The translations under genes were made by a program, and so were the position numbers. The notes under the pieces are model-generated. The model searched no databases and had not been told where the DNA came from. It saw nothing but the letters and a program-made list of their open reading frames with translations. From the NCBI GenBank assembly GCA_019693395.1, contig JAAMXP010000402.1, positions 1 to 24,007 of the forward strand: a stretch of DNA of 24,007 nucleotides, given 5' to 3'. Below are positions 1 through 12,599 of the stretch, in pieces; the stretch's first letter is position 1; each line of letters opens with the position of its first letter. Source of the stretch: Ettlia oleoabundans (taxonomy: Eukaryota > Chlorophyta > Chlorophyceae > Chlamydomonadales).

Positions 1-120
1 CCCACACACTGTTCAATTACATTTCCCTTCCTGCCACCCATTGATCGACCTAATCCCACCCATCATTCCACCCATTCAAGAAAACTCCCTCCCTTTCCTC
101 CCTCCCACCAACCCTCATAC

Positions 121-3100
121 CTGCAGCCGTACCACCGCCTCAGGGTAGAGCAGCACCGCCCTAACCAGAAGGTCCCCCGATGGAGCCCGCTGCTCACTGC
201 CGGTGCCGCTGCCGCTGGCTTCGCTACCACCACCGCCGACGCCACCGCTGCTGCTGCGAGTTTTGCTGCCTGATGTGGCCTCTGAAGCGGCGGAGGTGGG
301 CAGTTGTAGCAGGTGCAGGTATATTGATTAGTTGAAGCTAAGGCATGATGCTAAGTTGAAGTTGAAACAATGAGAAGCGTAGGACAAGTTCATCGGTAGC
401 ATGGCAGCTATGAGTCAATGGCAGGAAACACGAAACTTGAAATCGCAGAACAACCAACAGGACCAACAGGCATAAGGCAGCGTTGACTTGAATATGTGAT
501 CTGAGCATCATCACCGCTGCTGAAGCACCATGCCCACAAGGCAAATTGCAACAATACCAAGTTGTGCCCGTGCACTCAGCAGCCAGCCCAAGCCAGCCAG
601 CAACCAGCCGCCCACTGGCACCGCCACCCAGCCACCTGACCGCCCACCCACTTACCCAGACAGCCGCACAACCACAACACCACCCAGCCCGCCCGATCAC
701 GCCACCACCACCACAACACCCACCGTGCTCCTGGAACCAGCGTGCCAGCGCCTGGCTGTAGGCAAAGTTTGGGAGCAGCGCAGCCGATGAGTCGCCCCCG
801 TACTGCTCAGTGAGGCGGTACAGGTAGTCATACCTGCATGTGTGGTGTGGTGTGTGGTGTGGTGTGTGGTGTGGGCGGGAGTGGCGGGGAGTGTGTGGGA
901 GGATTTTTCACGGATGCTGGTGGCTCTCAAGCCACTCACCCACAACTATCAGCACACTAAACACAACCAACATACCGCGCACGCAAATCATGTACTGCCC
1001 AACACCACCATCACTAGCCATGCCCAGCCACCCATTCCACCTACTCACCCGCCAGCCCTCAGCGCCAGGTAGTCTAATGTGCACAGCGCACCCACCCAAA
1101 TGCCACTTTGATTACCACAACCACCCACCAAGCAACACCCATCCACCCACCTGCCAGCCCTCAGTGCCAGGTAGTCTATGGTGCACAGCGCCCCCAGCGG
1201 GTCGTCGCTGTTGAGCCCCAGCAGCAGCTTGCACACCTCGAGGGCGGTGCGGTGCAGCCCACGGCGGCTCAGGCCCTGCATGTACCTGCTGGGGGGGATG
1301 GAGGGGCGGGATTGGGAGTGACGCTGGAGTGGGTTCCCATAGGGTTGGGTAGGGGGCCACATTTGAGACCCAACGGGCGGGTGGCGGGCAGTCTCTCATT
1401 CCGCCCTAGCTACGACCTGGATCACCAACAACCACCCAGCACATGCCAGGCTGTGCTTCTCCATACGAAAATCCAAGCCAGCAAGGCCCAGCGAGCCACT
1501 CCCTCACCTGGACAGGCAGGTGAAGAGCGGCGCGTTTGGCTCTGTGTAGGGCACGTGTGCGTTGGCTGCTGCTGGTGAGAAGGAGGGGTGCCAGGCCATC
1601 TCCAGGGCATACAAGGCCCGCTCCAGCATCTCCTCTGCATTAGGCAGGCAGTACAGAGGCAGTACAGAAAGGGAGATATATTTCATGGTGGGGGAGGGTA
1701 TCCTTAGGGTGTCCAAGGATATGGGCAGGCAAGTGCAAGCGCACGTTGCACAGCGGCAGGGTATTGAGGAGTCGTGGCTGACATGCTTGAACAGCTTGTC
1801 CTACATTACAACCGGTCCAACTAATCCACCCAATGGCTGCGTGTACTGCCTGCCTCTTTGGTTCAACTCTTGTACTGCCACATTGTACCTGCATATGCCT
1901 GCTCCCCCATGCTGCGGTACAGGTCGTGCATCGTCAGCAGCGCATCCAAGTGGTATGGGTGGCTTTGCAGCAGGGCCGCCACATTGTTGGGGTCAAAGGT
2001 GGCCTGAACATCCTCGTACAACTCCTGTACTGCCTGCAGTATGGGTTATACATTTGGCAGTACAGTTGATGAATGCAGGCAGTACTTAATAAACCCCCCA
2101 CATCGAACAGTGCATGGTGGGGCTGGGCACGCGTAGCTGGAGGAATAGCTGTGAGGTACCATAGGCAGGGAGGCCCTAACCATCTGCAACCCCAGCCACC
2201 CTGTTCTAGCCCTCTCATTAGCTCACAACTCCTCCAACCTACCTGATAAGCCTGTGAGTAGACGTATCCAAACTGCTGCTTGCCATCCCGGGTCACCCCC
2301 TGGGCCTCCATGCTAATGCCGCCGTCAGACCGGGGCCAGTTGTCGCGTGGAGTGATGATGGCGCCCGGCTTAAGGGTGGCGCGCTTCAGCAGGCCGCGGG
2401 CGGCAAGGCGGCGCACACGCCGCGAGGCATTTGCGTAAACGCCTGCAAACGGAGGTGTGAGAAAAAGAGCAACGGGGAAGGCTGAGGACTCAAGCAACTA
2501 GAAGCCACCCAGCATACACTCGGCCCTGCCATGCCAACTACTAGACACAACGCCCAGCAGATAAGGTCTGACTAGCACCGTCGTTATTTTTGCTTCTTCA
2601 TCAACACAAACCTCCATCATCCACCTCCCCACTATGTACCCAGGTCAGCTTGTCAGCCAGGCAGGCCCCTCACCCCCATCTCCCATTTTACCGATATCCA
2701 CATCCCCGCACCTTCACCTCCCCCCACCCACCAACAAGCCTGTCAGGCAGCCCCCTCACCCGCGCCCCCGTCTTCATCATCATCCACCACCCTCGACCCA
2801 AACATGCGCTTCAGCTCCTCATCGGCCTTCAAGTGCCGCATATCTACTGCAAGCAGCGGCCGCCCACTGCCAATACCTGCCGGGGCTGCTGCTGCTGCTG
2901 CTTGCTGGGTGCTGGCTGCTGCTGAGGTGGAGGGCTGCAGTAGCAGCGAGTTCGATAATGGATGCAGATCAGAATCACATGAGATATGCCTGGTAGGATA
3001 AGGGTATGAAAGGAAGCATAGATGTGTTGCCAAAACGGCTGCGTCTGCTGCTCTTGTAGCCGCAGCACCACTGCCGCAGAGGCAACATGCGCTGGCAACC

Positions 3101-3772
3101 AGCAACCTCGTGCGCTATGCAACGGGGAAAAGCAGCTGTGCACATGTCAAGCTGCGACCTGCATATTACCAACCTATCCTTGATTTAGAGGTGCCCCCGT
3201 TAGATTAAGATAGGCAAAGACGAGGATAAACTTTCCAAGGCAAAAAAGCAAAGGGGGGTGCTACCTGCAGGTTTAACTCGCGTAGAATTGCGTCCAAGTC
3301 CTCCTCTTCCCGCCTTCCATCTCCCGCCTCTTCTGCTGCATCACTGTCATCACTATTTTGGCCTCCTCCCTGCCGCCCGCCCTTCTTCTTGGCAGCCTGC
3401 TTTTTCTTCTTGCCAGCTATTTTCTTGCCGGAGCCGCCGCCACCAGTGGCGGCGCGGGACTGTGGCGGCGGCGACGCTTCCGGGCTGCTGGGCTGCTCTT
3501 GCTCCTCCGCCGCCTCTTGATCGCCCTGCACGGTATCTAGTGTGCGCCCACACAAGCATAAAAGCGACGCCCAGCCCGGAATGCGAGAAAGCCAACGCCG
3601 GCAGTCGGCCACTTGCCTCCTCATCGGTCAACAGGCCTAGCAGATCGAACGCGGCGCGTTGGGGTTGCGTATCATCCTCGCTGCTCTCCTCCTCGCTCTC
3701 AACCTGCTCAAGGGCAGGCCCCAAGTCGGCTGCCAGCTGCTGCTGGAGCCGTTTGTGAGCCCTTCCTGCCAT
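121..3772 (-). CDS. TCF25: TCF25 / Nulp1 (yeast Rqc1) homologue, partial: 9 exons, C-terminus beyond left edge
   Basis: Exons in coding order: 3772-3617, 3525-3265, 2934-2760, 2442-2243, 2033-1889, 1634-1508, 1285-1151, 833-724, 281-121; all phases agree, giving about 490 residues. The start MAGRAHKRLQQQ is the first Met of the open exon. The N-terminus (1-139) is acidic with a Lys-rich stretch (KKKKQAAKKK). The conserved Tcf25 core follows: MRHLKADEELKRMFGSR, FDPNNVAALLQSHPYHLDAL, ERALYALEMAWHPSFS, RGLHRTALEVCKLLL, DYLALRAG and LLPNFAYSQAL, each alignable to animal TCF25 in the same order. Family knowledge: Rqc1 acts with Ltn1 on stalled 60S subunits in ribosome quality control; animal TCF25/Nulp1 has also been called a transcription factor. 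Intron 1 has a GC donor (GCAAGT). The exon 3 acceptor (2935) is the least certain junction; a Ser/Gln/Ala-rich linker sits there. A Ser/Gly-rich insert opens exon 9. Bases 1-120 are intron. Confidence 0.93.
841..875. repeat. 12-bp tandem repeat (TGTGGTGTGGTG) in TCF25 intron 7
   Basis: Almost three perfect copies of a 12-base GT-rich unit lie just next to the exon 8 acceptor. On the coding strand it is a CA/CACACCA pyrimidine-adenine tract ending in CACATGCAG. No coding role is seen. Confidence 0.8.
1049..1191 (-). repeat. Duplicated end of TCF25 exon 7 with its own splice donor
   Basis: Bases 1051-1089 repeat 1153-1191 with 3 mismatches in 39, offset exactly 102. The distal copy lies inside intron 7, encodes ALCTLDYLALRAG against ALCTIDYLALRAG in the true exon, and is followed by a donor (GTGAGT) closer to consensus than the true one (GTGGGT). 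The reading frame from exon 7 through the spacer to the copy is open. Confidence 0.85.
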
Positions 3773-4044
3773 TCAGGTGTGTTGAAATGTAACACAAACG
3801 CCAGACGCCTCAAAAGTGAAGACGTGTAGGCCAAATGCTGAGGTGGCGGGCGGGGCAGCGACCACCATTGGCACCCAGCGTCTACTGCTCAAGCCCAGGC
3901 TTGAGGCTCAAGTTGATCAATGTATTAATGTAGTTACATGCAATTTGTCCCGGTTTATAAAACTTACACTGCATACTACAGTACACTGCACCTCAGCTCC
4001 CATTAACGCAGGCTGATGACTGCCCAGAACATCTGTCCACTGCT
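3773..4044. other. Intergenic: TCF25 5' flank and 3' UTR of the ubiquitin fusion gene
   Basis: The two minus-strand genes are head-to-tail with 272 bp between stop and next start. The interval must hold the 3' UTR of the ubiquitin gene and the promoter and 5' UTR of TCF25. It is AT-richer than its surroundings around 3900-3985. No open frame worth calling was seen. Confidence 0.6.
3964..3968 (-). terminator. TGTAA poly(A) signal, ubiquitin fusion gene
   Basis: Chlorophycean poly(A) motif TGTAA on the minus strand, 76 bases after the stop codon. A second TGTAA lies at 3938-3934. Choice between the two is open. Confidence 0.6.
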
Positions 4045-6035
<1,991 letters not shown>

Positions 6036-7174
6036 ATGGCGCGGCGAGGGGTTTGGCAGCTGCAAAGGCTGCTGGTGCACTACTGCGATTGGGGCGGCAG
6101 CAGCAGGGGCACAAGGTAAGCGCTGCATGCATCGCAGCAGGTCCGGCCAGCGTGCACAAGCGTGCTGTCGCCGGTGCGCCGCAGGTGCCGCCGCTTGTGG
6201 CGCCTCCATCTCCACTGCCACTTCGTAACGTCTGCAGGGAGTTTGTGGAGCAATTTATGCCGCAGTTCCAACGTGAAAACCCACAAATAGCTATAGATGC
6301 TGTCGTGGAGCGCGGCAAGCACCCGGGGCTGCGTGCTGAATATCGTGAGCCGCCGCCGCTCGTGGCGTCACTCGAGCAGCCACTCTTCTGCTGTCCAATT
6401 TCTCCCTGACATTGATGTACCTTGCCAGCGCTCTCTTCGTGGATGCTCGCTGCATTTTGCATTGTATGCTGTCAGTCATTGCTGGCCGATTGCAGCTCCT
6501 TGCTGGGTTTCTTCCATGTGACAGCCGGCCGGCAACGCGCCGCTTGCACCTTCAGCCCGCGCACAGCATGCTCAGCGCGCTTTGCACGGACCCGTTTTGC
6601 AGGGAATCAGTCAACGCGGCACGTAGATGTGAAGAACCAGCCAGCAGAAGAGGTGCTGCGACAAGCCGTGTACTTGCGCAGCAGCCTTGGCCGCAAAGCC
6701 AGCTTGCAGGCAAGCCCCGCTGCTCCGCTCGCACATCCTGCAGAGTCAGCGCGCCTGGGGACGTGCCGTGCTTGCTCGTAATAGAGTGCTGCGCTATGGC
6801 TTCAAAAAGGACATGGGGAGTGAGGGGCTGCGTTTCAGCGGCAGGTTGGTGTTTGGGGCTGAAAGGGTGTGACGGTGGCGGTGGTGAGCTTGGAGGAAGT
6901 GGCGGTGGCGGATTGAGACGAAGAGGAGGGCGGCAAATTGGCACGCTGGGCTGTCTCAGCAGGTCACAGCATGAACCGGCTGCTTCTGTGGAAGCCGGGA
7001 AGCGCAGTGCGGTCTGTGCATTGCCGGCTACTGCCTGGTCAGCCACGCCCTCCGGCCCACTGCCTGCCACTTTTTTGTTCTAGTGTGCAGGTGAAGCAGC
7101 GCACACGCACGCAGGCGCCCAGCATCCAGGGGCCTTGGACACACGAGCTGCAAGATGCGCTCAAAGCTGCATAG
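6036..7174 (+). CDS. MRPL43: Mitochondrial ribosomal protein mL43 (L51/S25/CI-B8 thioredoxin-like domain)
   Basis: Exons 6036-6115, 6238-6344, 6603-6709, 7091-7174 (TAG); 378 nt, 125 aa, all phases match. The N-terminus MARRGVWQLQRLLVHYCDWG and then GSSRGTREFVEQFMPQF match the plant and fungal mitochondrial L51/L43 pattern (xxRGVWQLxKLxVxYCDWGGSSRG). NPQIAIDAVVERGKHPGL, EYRNQSTRHVDVKNQPAEEV, LRSSLGRK and APSIQGPWT follow in the family order. The length fits plant homologues of about 120 aa. Established role: structural protein of the large mitoribosomal subunit. The third intron uses a GC donor (CAG|GCAAGC), which alone restores the frame between SLGRKASLQ and VKQRTRTQ. Start is set by the conserved N-terminus; the family has no long cleaved presequence. 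Confidence 0.94.
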
Positions 7175-7361
7175 CTGTAGGCTGCTGGGGGCATGGCAAA
7201 CGTTGGTTGCTGAAGTCCATCATGGAAGCCCGTCATGAAAGGGGTGACGATGCAGCAGGTGTCAACAGTTTATGCTGACAGAGGCGCATTCTTTATGGCA
7301 GGCACAAAGACAAGCACCGCCCGATGACTCCCTTGTACCTGTCGCCGCATCGTTGCTTCTC

Positions 7362-7366
7362 TGTAA
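7362..7366 (+). terminator. TGTAA poly(A) signal, mL43
   Basis: The TGTAA motif lies 188 bases after the mL43 stop codon, a usual spacing for Chlamydomonadales nuclear genes. Confidence 0.65.
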
Positions 7367-7889
7367 CTCCTGAAGACTACAATGTGCTGCACAGCTAAGC
7401 ACAATGGCTTGCATCAAACAGGGATTGCTGCAGAGCGGTGGTATGCTATCAGCTGCTGAAGGCGTGTTTGAAGCGCAGGCTAAGACAGTCTGAGTTGAAC
7501 ATTCTCAGTCTCGAAATTGTCCATAATGCCAATACAATATGGTAGCATCGTGTATACCAGCAATAGTATTGCTGTCAAGAAGGAGGAGCAGCGGCCTTGC
7601 AGCTGACGATTTGACGGGCGCCCAGCGGCGCTCATTGACTTATGGTGCCAGCAGGGTTTCGACGTCAGGCTTCAGTTTTGCTTGGGCAGGGTTGCCAAGA
7701 AGACCTGGCAAACCGGGCCTGCCTCGATCAGACAGTTAACAATTTCCCATAATACAATGTACTGCACCTGCCAGCGCCTTCTGGCGACACGTCATGCCTT
7801 GGAGCGTATATGTTTCCATACACGCCGCGGACTTCGCAATTCTGCACTTGATTTGGCTTCACATTGCTATCTAGGCGGCAGGGGGCGTC
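7367..7889. other. Intergenic, 5' flank of the secreted-protein gene
   Basis: No open frame with coding character was seen. The interval is expected to hold the promoter and 5' UTR of the downstream gene. GAGCGGTGGTATGCTATCAG at 7435 resembles a stretch at 13681 (GAGCGGTGATATGCCATCAG), possibly a small dispersed repeat. Confidence 0.5.
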
Positions 7890-9453
7890 ATGAAAGCATC
7901 CACTGCTCTGGGAGCTGCTGCTTTGTTGCTGCTGGGTCTGGCCAGCAGCTGCCATGCTCAGTGTGAGTCAAGGAGAGGCTTCCAGCTGCTCTCCATTGCT
8001 TTTCGGCGCATTGGAAGGACGTTGTGATGTTCCAAGGCGCTTGACCTGTTGGGTTGTCACGTTTGCACTTGCATTTTCGCCTCCACTGCGGCACCGCTGT
8101 GTGTGCAGTGGGTGTTGAGGTTGACGTCCTCGGCATTGGACAGGCCATTGGAGCTGCTGTGAACGCCGCGGGTAAGTACCCAAGCCCCCGGGCGGTGCGG
8201 CAGCGGCACATGAATAGACTCTAATCCTGCCCAACGCGCCGATGTACTGCCAAACCGCGTACTGCTCGGGTGCTGCCACAGGTGCCACAGCCACAGCAGA
8301 ATGTTGGGTTCTTGCTATGCGCTTGTTGCACACCCTAGTGCTGCACTGCAACAAAATCCCCACGGACCCCATCTGCAGCTGACCAAGAGGCATGCCTGGC
8401 GGCTGCCAGGGAGACCGCCTATCATGAGAGCGGTGGGCTCAACACCATGGTGAGGTCGGCAGCGCACCCAGGGGCATATGCGCCCTCACACTTACCCAGC
8501 CCCGCACCAACCCACCCCACACCTCCCCTCCCACACAACACTCAACGCTAGCTGCACGCACACAAACAGACCCCGCTTGCATGAACCGGCCGCTCGCACA
8601 CCGACGCACATGCACGCGCCCCCACCCTCACACCTGCCCGGCTGCGCCCCACCCCCTCCCTCACACCCACCCCACCCTCGCTGCACCCCTCCCACAATAA
8701 AAATCTCTTCCTCAACCAACTTTAGGTATTTAATTTGCGTCAAAAGTTCCGGTTTGCACGCATTCCCGCTGACGTCAAGGTGAGAACTTGGGAGGGCAAG
8801 GGGCCATACCAACGGTCCTGCCTTCGCGCGCACCCTGCAAGCTGCACCTGCACAGAACCTGGGCCAACCATCCCTGCACACGGAGCTCTGTTCAGTCAGT
8901 TGATCGCCTTGCCTGGCTGCCTGCTCAGTTGGACTTTGCCTGACCCCTTCCGACTGACACACCAACTGAACACATCCCGAATGTCACCGGGCAACACTCA
9001 GTTTTCTGCCCTCCATGCGCGCTGTTGGGCCTGCCATGCAGTTTTTCCAAACATTTCAGTGCGCCGGCATCACCTTCGCTGTGTGGTCCTTCTGCGAGGG
9101 CACTTTCACTAACGAGGGTGAGGGCGGGTACGAAAACTGGACCTTCATTGGTGACTGGACCAGGGACCCGCCTGACAGCAAGACCGTGGTCTTCCACAAC
9201 GTGTGAGTGCCTAAAGTAGCCACCAACGCTAATGCTGCGACCTGGCTTGCCATCCCGGTTTGTTGTACGCCTGCCCGCCTGCCCGCCTGCTTGCCTGCTT
9301 GATTGCCTGCCTTCCTGCTCGCCTGCCTGCCTGCTGTCCTGGCTGTTCGTTCGCCCGCTTGCCTGCCTGCAATCTTTGCTTGCTTCTTCTTATTCTTGTG
9401 TTAGGAGTCGGCCGGTACGGCTCCCCTTCCCAGGTCCAGTAGGGCCTAAGTAG
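7890..9453 (+). CDS. Small secreted orphan protein, probably N-glycosylated
   Basis: Exons 7890-7962, 8109-8171, 8379-8449, 8726-8779, 9042-9202, 9405-9453 (TAG); 471 nt, 156 aa, all phases match. MKASTALGAAALLLLGLASS followed by CHAQ is a clear signal peptide with likely cleavage after the AQ region, around residue 24. The mature part has VDVLGIGQAIGAAVNAAA, FRFARIPADVK, an aromatic/Cys block (FFQTFQCAGITFAVWSFCEG) and YENWTFIGDW, and ends in a proline-rich tail (FPGPVGPK). Two N-glycosylation sequons (NWT near 119, NVS near 140) and three Cys remain after cleavage. The last junction, AACGT|GTGAGT to TTAG|GAG, keeps the frame; without it a TGA would end the protein at HNV. I do not recognise the family. 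A cell-wall or extracellular-matrix role is only a guess from location. The 5' boundary of exon 5 is the least certain. Confidence 0.75.
8478..8700. repeat. C/A-rich low-complexity stretch within intron 3 of the secreted-protein gene
   Basis: The stretch is dominated by CCCCAC, CACACC and CTCCC words with hardly any G runs, extending up to AATAAAAATCTC before the exon 4 acceptor. It has no coding character. Confidence 0.6.
9269..9370. repeat. Degenerate (CCTG)n / GCCTGCCC microsatellite in intron 5 of the secreted-protein gene
   Basis: About 100 bases of repeated GCCTGCCC, GCCTGCTT and CCTG units fill half the intron. It ends before a pyrimidine tract (TTCTTCTTATTCTTGTGTTAG) that forms the exon 6 acceptor. 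Confidence 0.8.
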
Positions 9454-9987
9454 CGGCGTTACGTAACACACACACACGCTTGTGCGTGTGATGAGGTGCC
9501 CTCCAGTCGCATCTCTGCTGTTCCCTTCCAGCCGGCCTGCTGGTAGATGTTGTGTGGCCTGCTACACCAGCTTGTAGCTCAACTTTTCGTCTGTGTTCCT
9601 GGATGGGGCCCTGCTGTGACTTTCGGCAGCCAAACTGGCTCTGCCGCAGCCTGTGCCTGAGCACCTGGCTGCAATGTTCTGCTCTGCTCTGCAGGTGCTG
9701 ATGCTCTCTTGAGATCAAGTCGCCCATTCCACGCCGACATTCGATGCCTTCTGCCGCCGCTTTCCAGGCTGGACTGGATCCCGTGCTGCCCCATTCTTGG
9801 CCCCCTTGTACATGGCTGGGCCAGGCATACACGGATATGACTTGGTGCCACGTCAGCAGGCAGTGCTGCCCCAACCACCCGGGGACGAAGCAATAATAGT
9901 TTTGTTTTTGCATAAGAACCTCGTCTTTCACCCTAGAGTCGAGCTTGAGTTAGCCACGTGGGCGTTAGTCAGACAGGCATGTATGCA

Positions 9988-9992
9988 TGTAA
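9988..9992 (+). terminator. TGTAA poly(A) signal, secreted-protein gene
   Basis: This is the TGTAA downstream of the stop on the plus strand, implying a 3' UTR of about 550 bases. Confidence 0.5.
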
Positions 9993-10747
9993 AGTTCTCT
10001 TTCCATTTTGGCATTGTCACTGGCATGAGCCATGAAAGTGCATCCCATGCAAATCTCATCAAAACCACCAGGGCAGCAAGACAGCTGCAGCGATAGCCTG
10101 GACTGCGTAGATCAGCATGCAGCACTGCGATCAATCAACAGGACTGCTGGTGGCGCTGGCAGAGCAGGGGGCAGCAGCAGGCCAACGCTACCACTAACCT
10201 CAAAGCCAAACATGCTGTTGCCTGCCCTGCTGCTTGGCAAACCGTATTGGCCACATCGCGCTGCGGTTCAGCCGCGGCAGCTGACACAAACATGGACATC
10301 CCTCAACACGAACTGGTTGCATTTCCCAGGTTCCCTATTCTCAGGAAGACACCAGCCAATGTTCGCCACTGCAGCATAACTGCCAGTATAGGCTCAGCCT
10401 GCAAAACTTGCAAGTGCTGGACTTGAATTCAGACTCCAGAGTGACAGCTACATGGGACATGAGAATTTCTTGCACAACGTTGTAGGGCAATATTTCAACA
10501 GAGGCAAGCAGCCAACGCCAGCGAAGGTCAGAAGGCGGCGTACGCTGGGGTGCTAGATAGCCAAGGTAGGAGTTTGCAGTGTGAAGAAACAAATTAAATC
10601 AGTATACCTAAGGTAGCCTTTGGAAAAAGCAACTGCCTACAACAGCGAAGCTGAATCCACTGTATAATAATGTCGGCATGGGCATGAGACAAAGCGAGTT
10701 GGGCGAAATGTAACTCTGGCTGTCAAGTCGCAATCTGCACAGTTTAG
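9993..10747. other. Convergent intergenic region, no gene seen
   Basis: The region lies between the 3' end of the plus-strand secreted-protein gene and the minus-strand membrane-protein copy A. Frames are short and without similarity. There is no TGTAA on the minus strand, so copy A has no obvious poly(A) signal here. Confidence 0.5.
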
Positions 10748-12579
10748 TCAAGCTGTTGCAGGGCCACCGCTGGGCGGCATGAAAATAGGCTCTATCACGC
10801 AGCAGACCACCCAGAGCAGCATCAACAGCGTGCACCAGCGGAGGCACAAAACTCCAGCCGCGGGCAGGTGCCACTGATGCTTTAACATATCATCATTCCA
10901 GTCACCAGCCACATTCCTGCGCGGTCGGGGCGGAGGATTTGCCGCCAGCAGCTTACGCAGTTGCAGCTCCAGCCAGTCACCTACTCGCTCCAGCTGAGAG
11001 GCTGCTGCTGCCTGCAGGCCTCTCAAGCAGCTGATGCTGGTGCGTTGTTGCCTCCTAACGCGGCTGGGGCGCTGTGGTGGCCTCCCTTGTGCTAAGTGTG
11101 GCAGCATGAGCACTAGTGTGGGCAGCAGCCAGCCAAATGTTTCCCACAGGAACAGCAGAGCTGCCACCATCTGAGGGTAGGGCTCTGAACAACAGCAAAA
11201 CGGGTGGGAAGGGCAGGATTAGCAATGAGCAACTCACAGCTCGACACATATTAAGTCACCGCTGAGCTGTCGGCCTTCAGATACAAAGTGACACTGTGCA
11301 CACCCCTGAGCTGCTCACCTGTCGGCATGGCTGCTGCTGCTAGCGGCATGACCGAGGACAGCACAGAGGATGCGGTGCGGTGCAGGCTAGCCACCGCGCT
11401 GACAACCTGGGGGCTTGACAGCAGCTGCACGTGATAGTGGGTGGCAGCAGCAGCCAGCAATGGTTGGCAGATGAGCGGGCAGGGCAGCAGCACCAGGGGT
11501 CGTAAGCTTGCAGAGGAAGCGCAGGCCACAGCAAGCAATGGATCAGGGGAGCAGTTCCTGCACGGCACCACATGGCCCACCTTTGAACGGCAGTGTGCTG
11601 GCATGCTGAACCTTGCCAAGACCGCAATCTTGGCGGCTTGCACCAGCATGTGTGATTGCACGGGCAGGCGCCAGCCCAAAGCTGGTAGCAGAAGGTCTAG
11701 AGTTTGCGTCGCTGCAGAAGATAAGAAAGCAAACAAGGAAGCCAAGAAATAAAAAACGAGGAAATTACAAAACTGAAATGGGGCAAAGCTATCTGCGCGT
11801 CTTCTCGTATGCTTGATTGGAGTGTGCCTTCAAGTGCGAGGATGCTTGCGGCCCTTGGTGGCTGTGCGCCCTTCAGCCCACCAACACAGGAGGATGCTTC
11901 CACCCACCTTGCAGCACGTAAGAGACGTTCAGCGCCCACGCAAGCCTCCCGGTGGCCACCCCGGGGGCCAGTGCATCGTAGATGGCGGTGTCAAAGTTGA
12001 ACGGCAGGCAGATGAGGGTCAGTCGCAGCGCAGCGAGTGCGGGCACCCTCAAACGCTCGTAGCTGCGAGGCCGCAAGCTGGGCCACACGATTGCAATGCC
12101 GAGTACTGCGGGTGATGGCAACAAGGGGCGACAAGACTCTGCCCATGAATGTGTGACTACTGTTGACCATGCAGCGACCCCAGAAGAAAGATTTGGAGCT
12201 GCACCCAGACGACCATTTACCATGGTCCCTTCAGGCGGCGCCAGTCAGCCAATGTTGCCAGCTAGGCCCATTCAAGCAGCCTAGGCAACACTAAACCCCA
12301 GGCAGCCAGTCTTGCACGGCTAGGCCGATTCAGGCAGCCTAGGCAACACTAAACCAACCCAGGCAGCCACTCACTTGCCACCGAACCCGACAACAATTGC
12401 AAGTTACTTGCCGTCGTCACATGTGGCGCGATTTTCGCGGCCGTTGCCGTCCACACAGCCAGGCCAATGAAGGCGAATACCCTGTCCAGAGCCGCCAGCT
12501 TGCTGACGGGTGGGGTGGCGCCTGGGGCGCCTCTCGGCAATGGAATGGTGGGCGGCTGGAACTGCAGCTGGAGGTCACG
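10748..12579 (-). CDS. Multi-pass membrane protein, copy A (tandem paralogue; 5' end unresolved, possibly decaying)
   Basis: Exons that can be supported: ...-12375 (5' limit uncertain, at most 12579), 12105-11908, 11711-11319, 11184-10748 (stop). The order matches copy B (14441-16386): DRVFAFIGLAVWTATAAKIA, RPRSYERLR, NFDTAIYDALAPGVATGRLA, LLPALGWRLPVQSHMLVQ, ARFSMPAHCRSK, MPTEPYPQM, FGWLLPTLVLMLP, and a C-terminal hydrophobic span (RWCTLLMLLWVVCCVIEPIF). I count about six or seven membrane segments. Exon 11711-11319 reads straight through the place where copy B has a 61-bp intron, in frame. Upstream, the acceptor matching copy B (12600) leads into a TGA at 12577-12575, and no first exon is visible. 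The family is not recognised; similarity is only between A and B. It could be a working gene with a changed structure or an early pseudogene. Confidence 0.6.
12246..12371. repeat. Two direct repeats of about 60 bp in an intron of membrane-protein copy A
   Basis: Copies at 12246-12308 and 12303-12371 share GCAGCCTAGGCAACACTAAACC exactly, minus small changes elsewhere (GCTAGGCCCATTCAAG against GCTAGGCCGATTCAGG). They are tandem in the intron between the first two supported exons. Confidence 0.8.
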
Positions 12580-12599
12580 TTACGGATGGGGCAGGGCGC

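Noticed and set aside
6412..7083. 223-codon plus-strand frame over mL43 introns
   Set aside because: Overlaps mL43 exon 3 in another frame and shows no family signal; it is an intron and shadow reading.
12246..12371. CRISPR-like or transposon repeats
   Set aside because: Only two tandem units of about 60 bp in a eukaryotic intron, without terminal inverted repeats or regular spacers.
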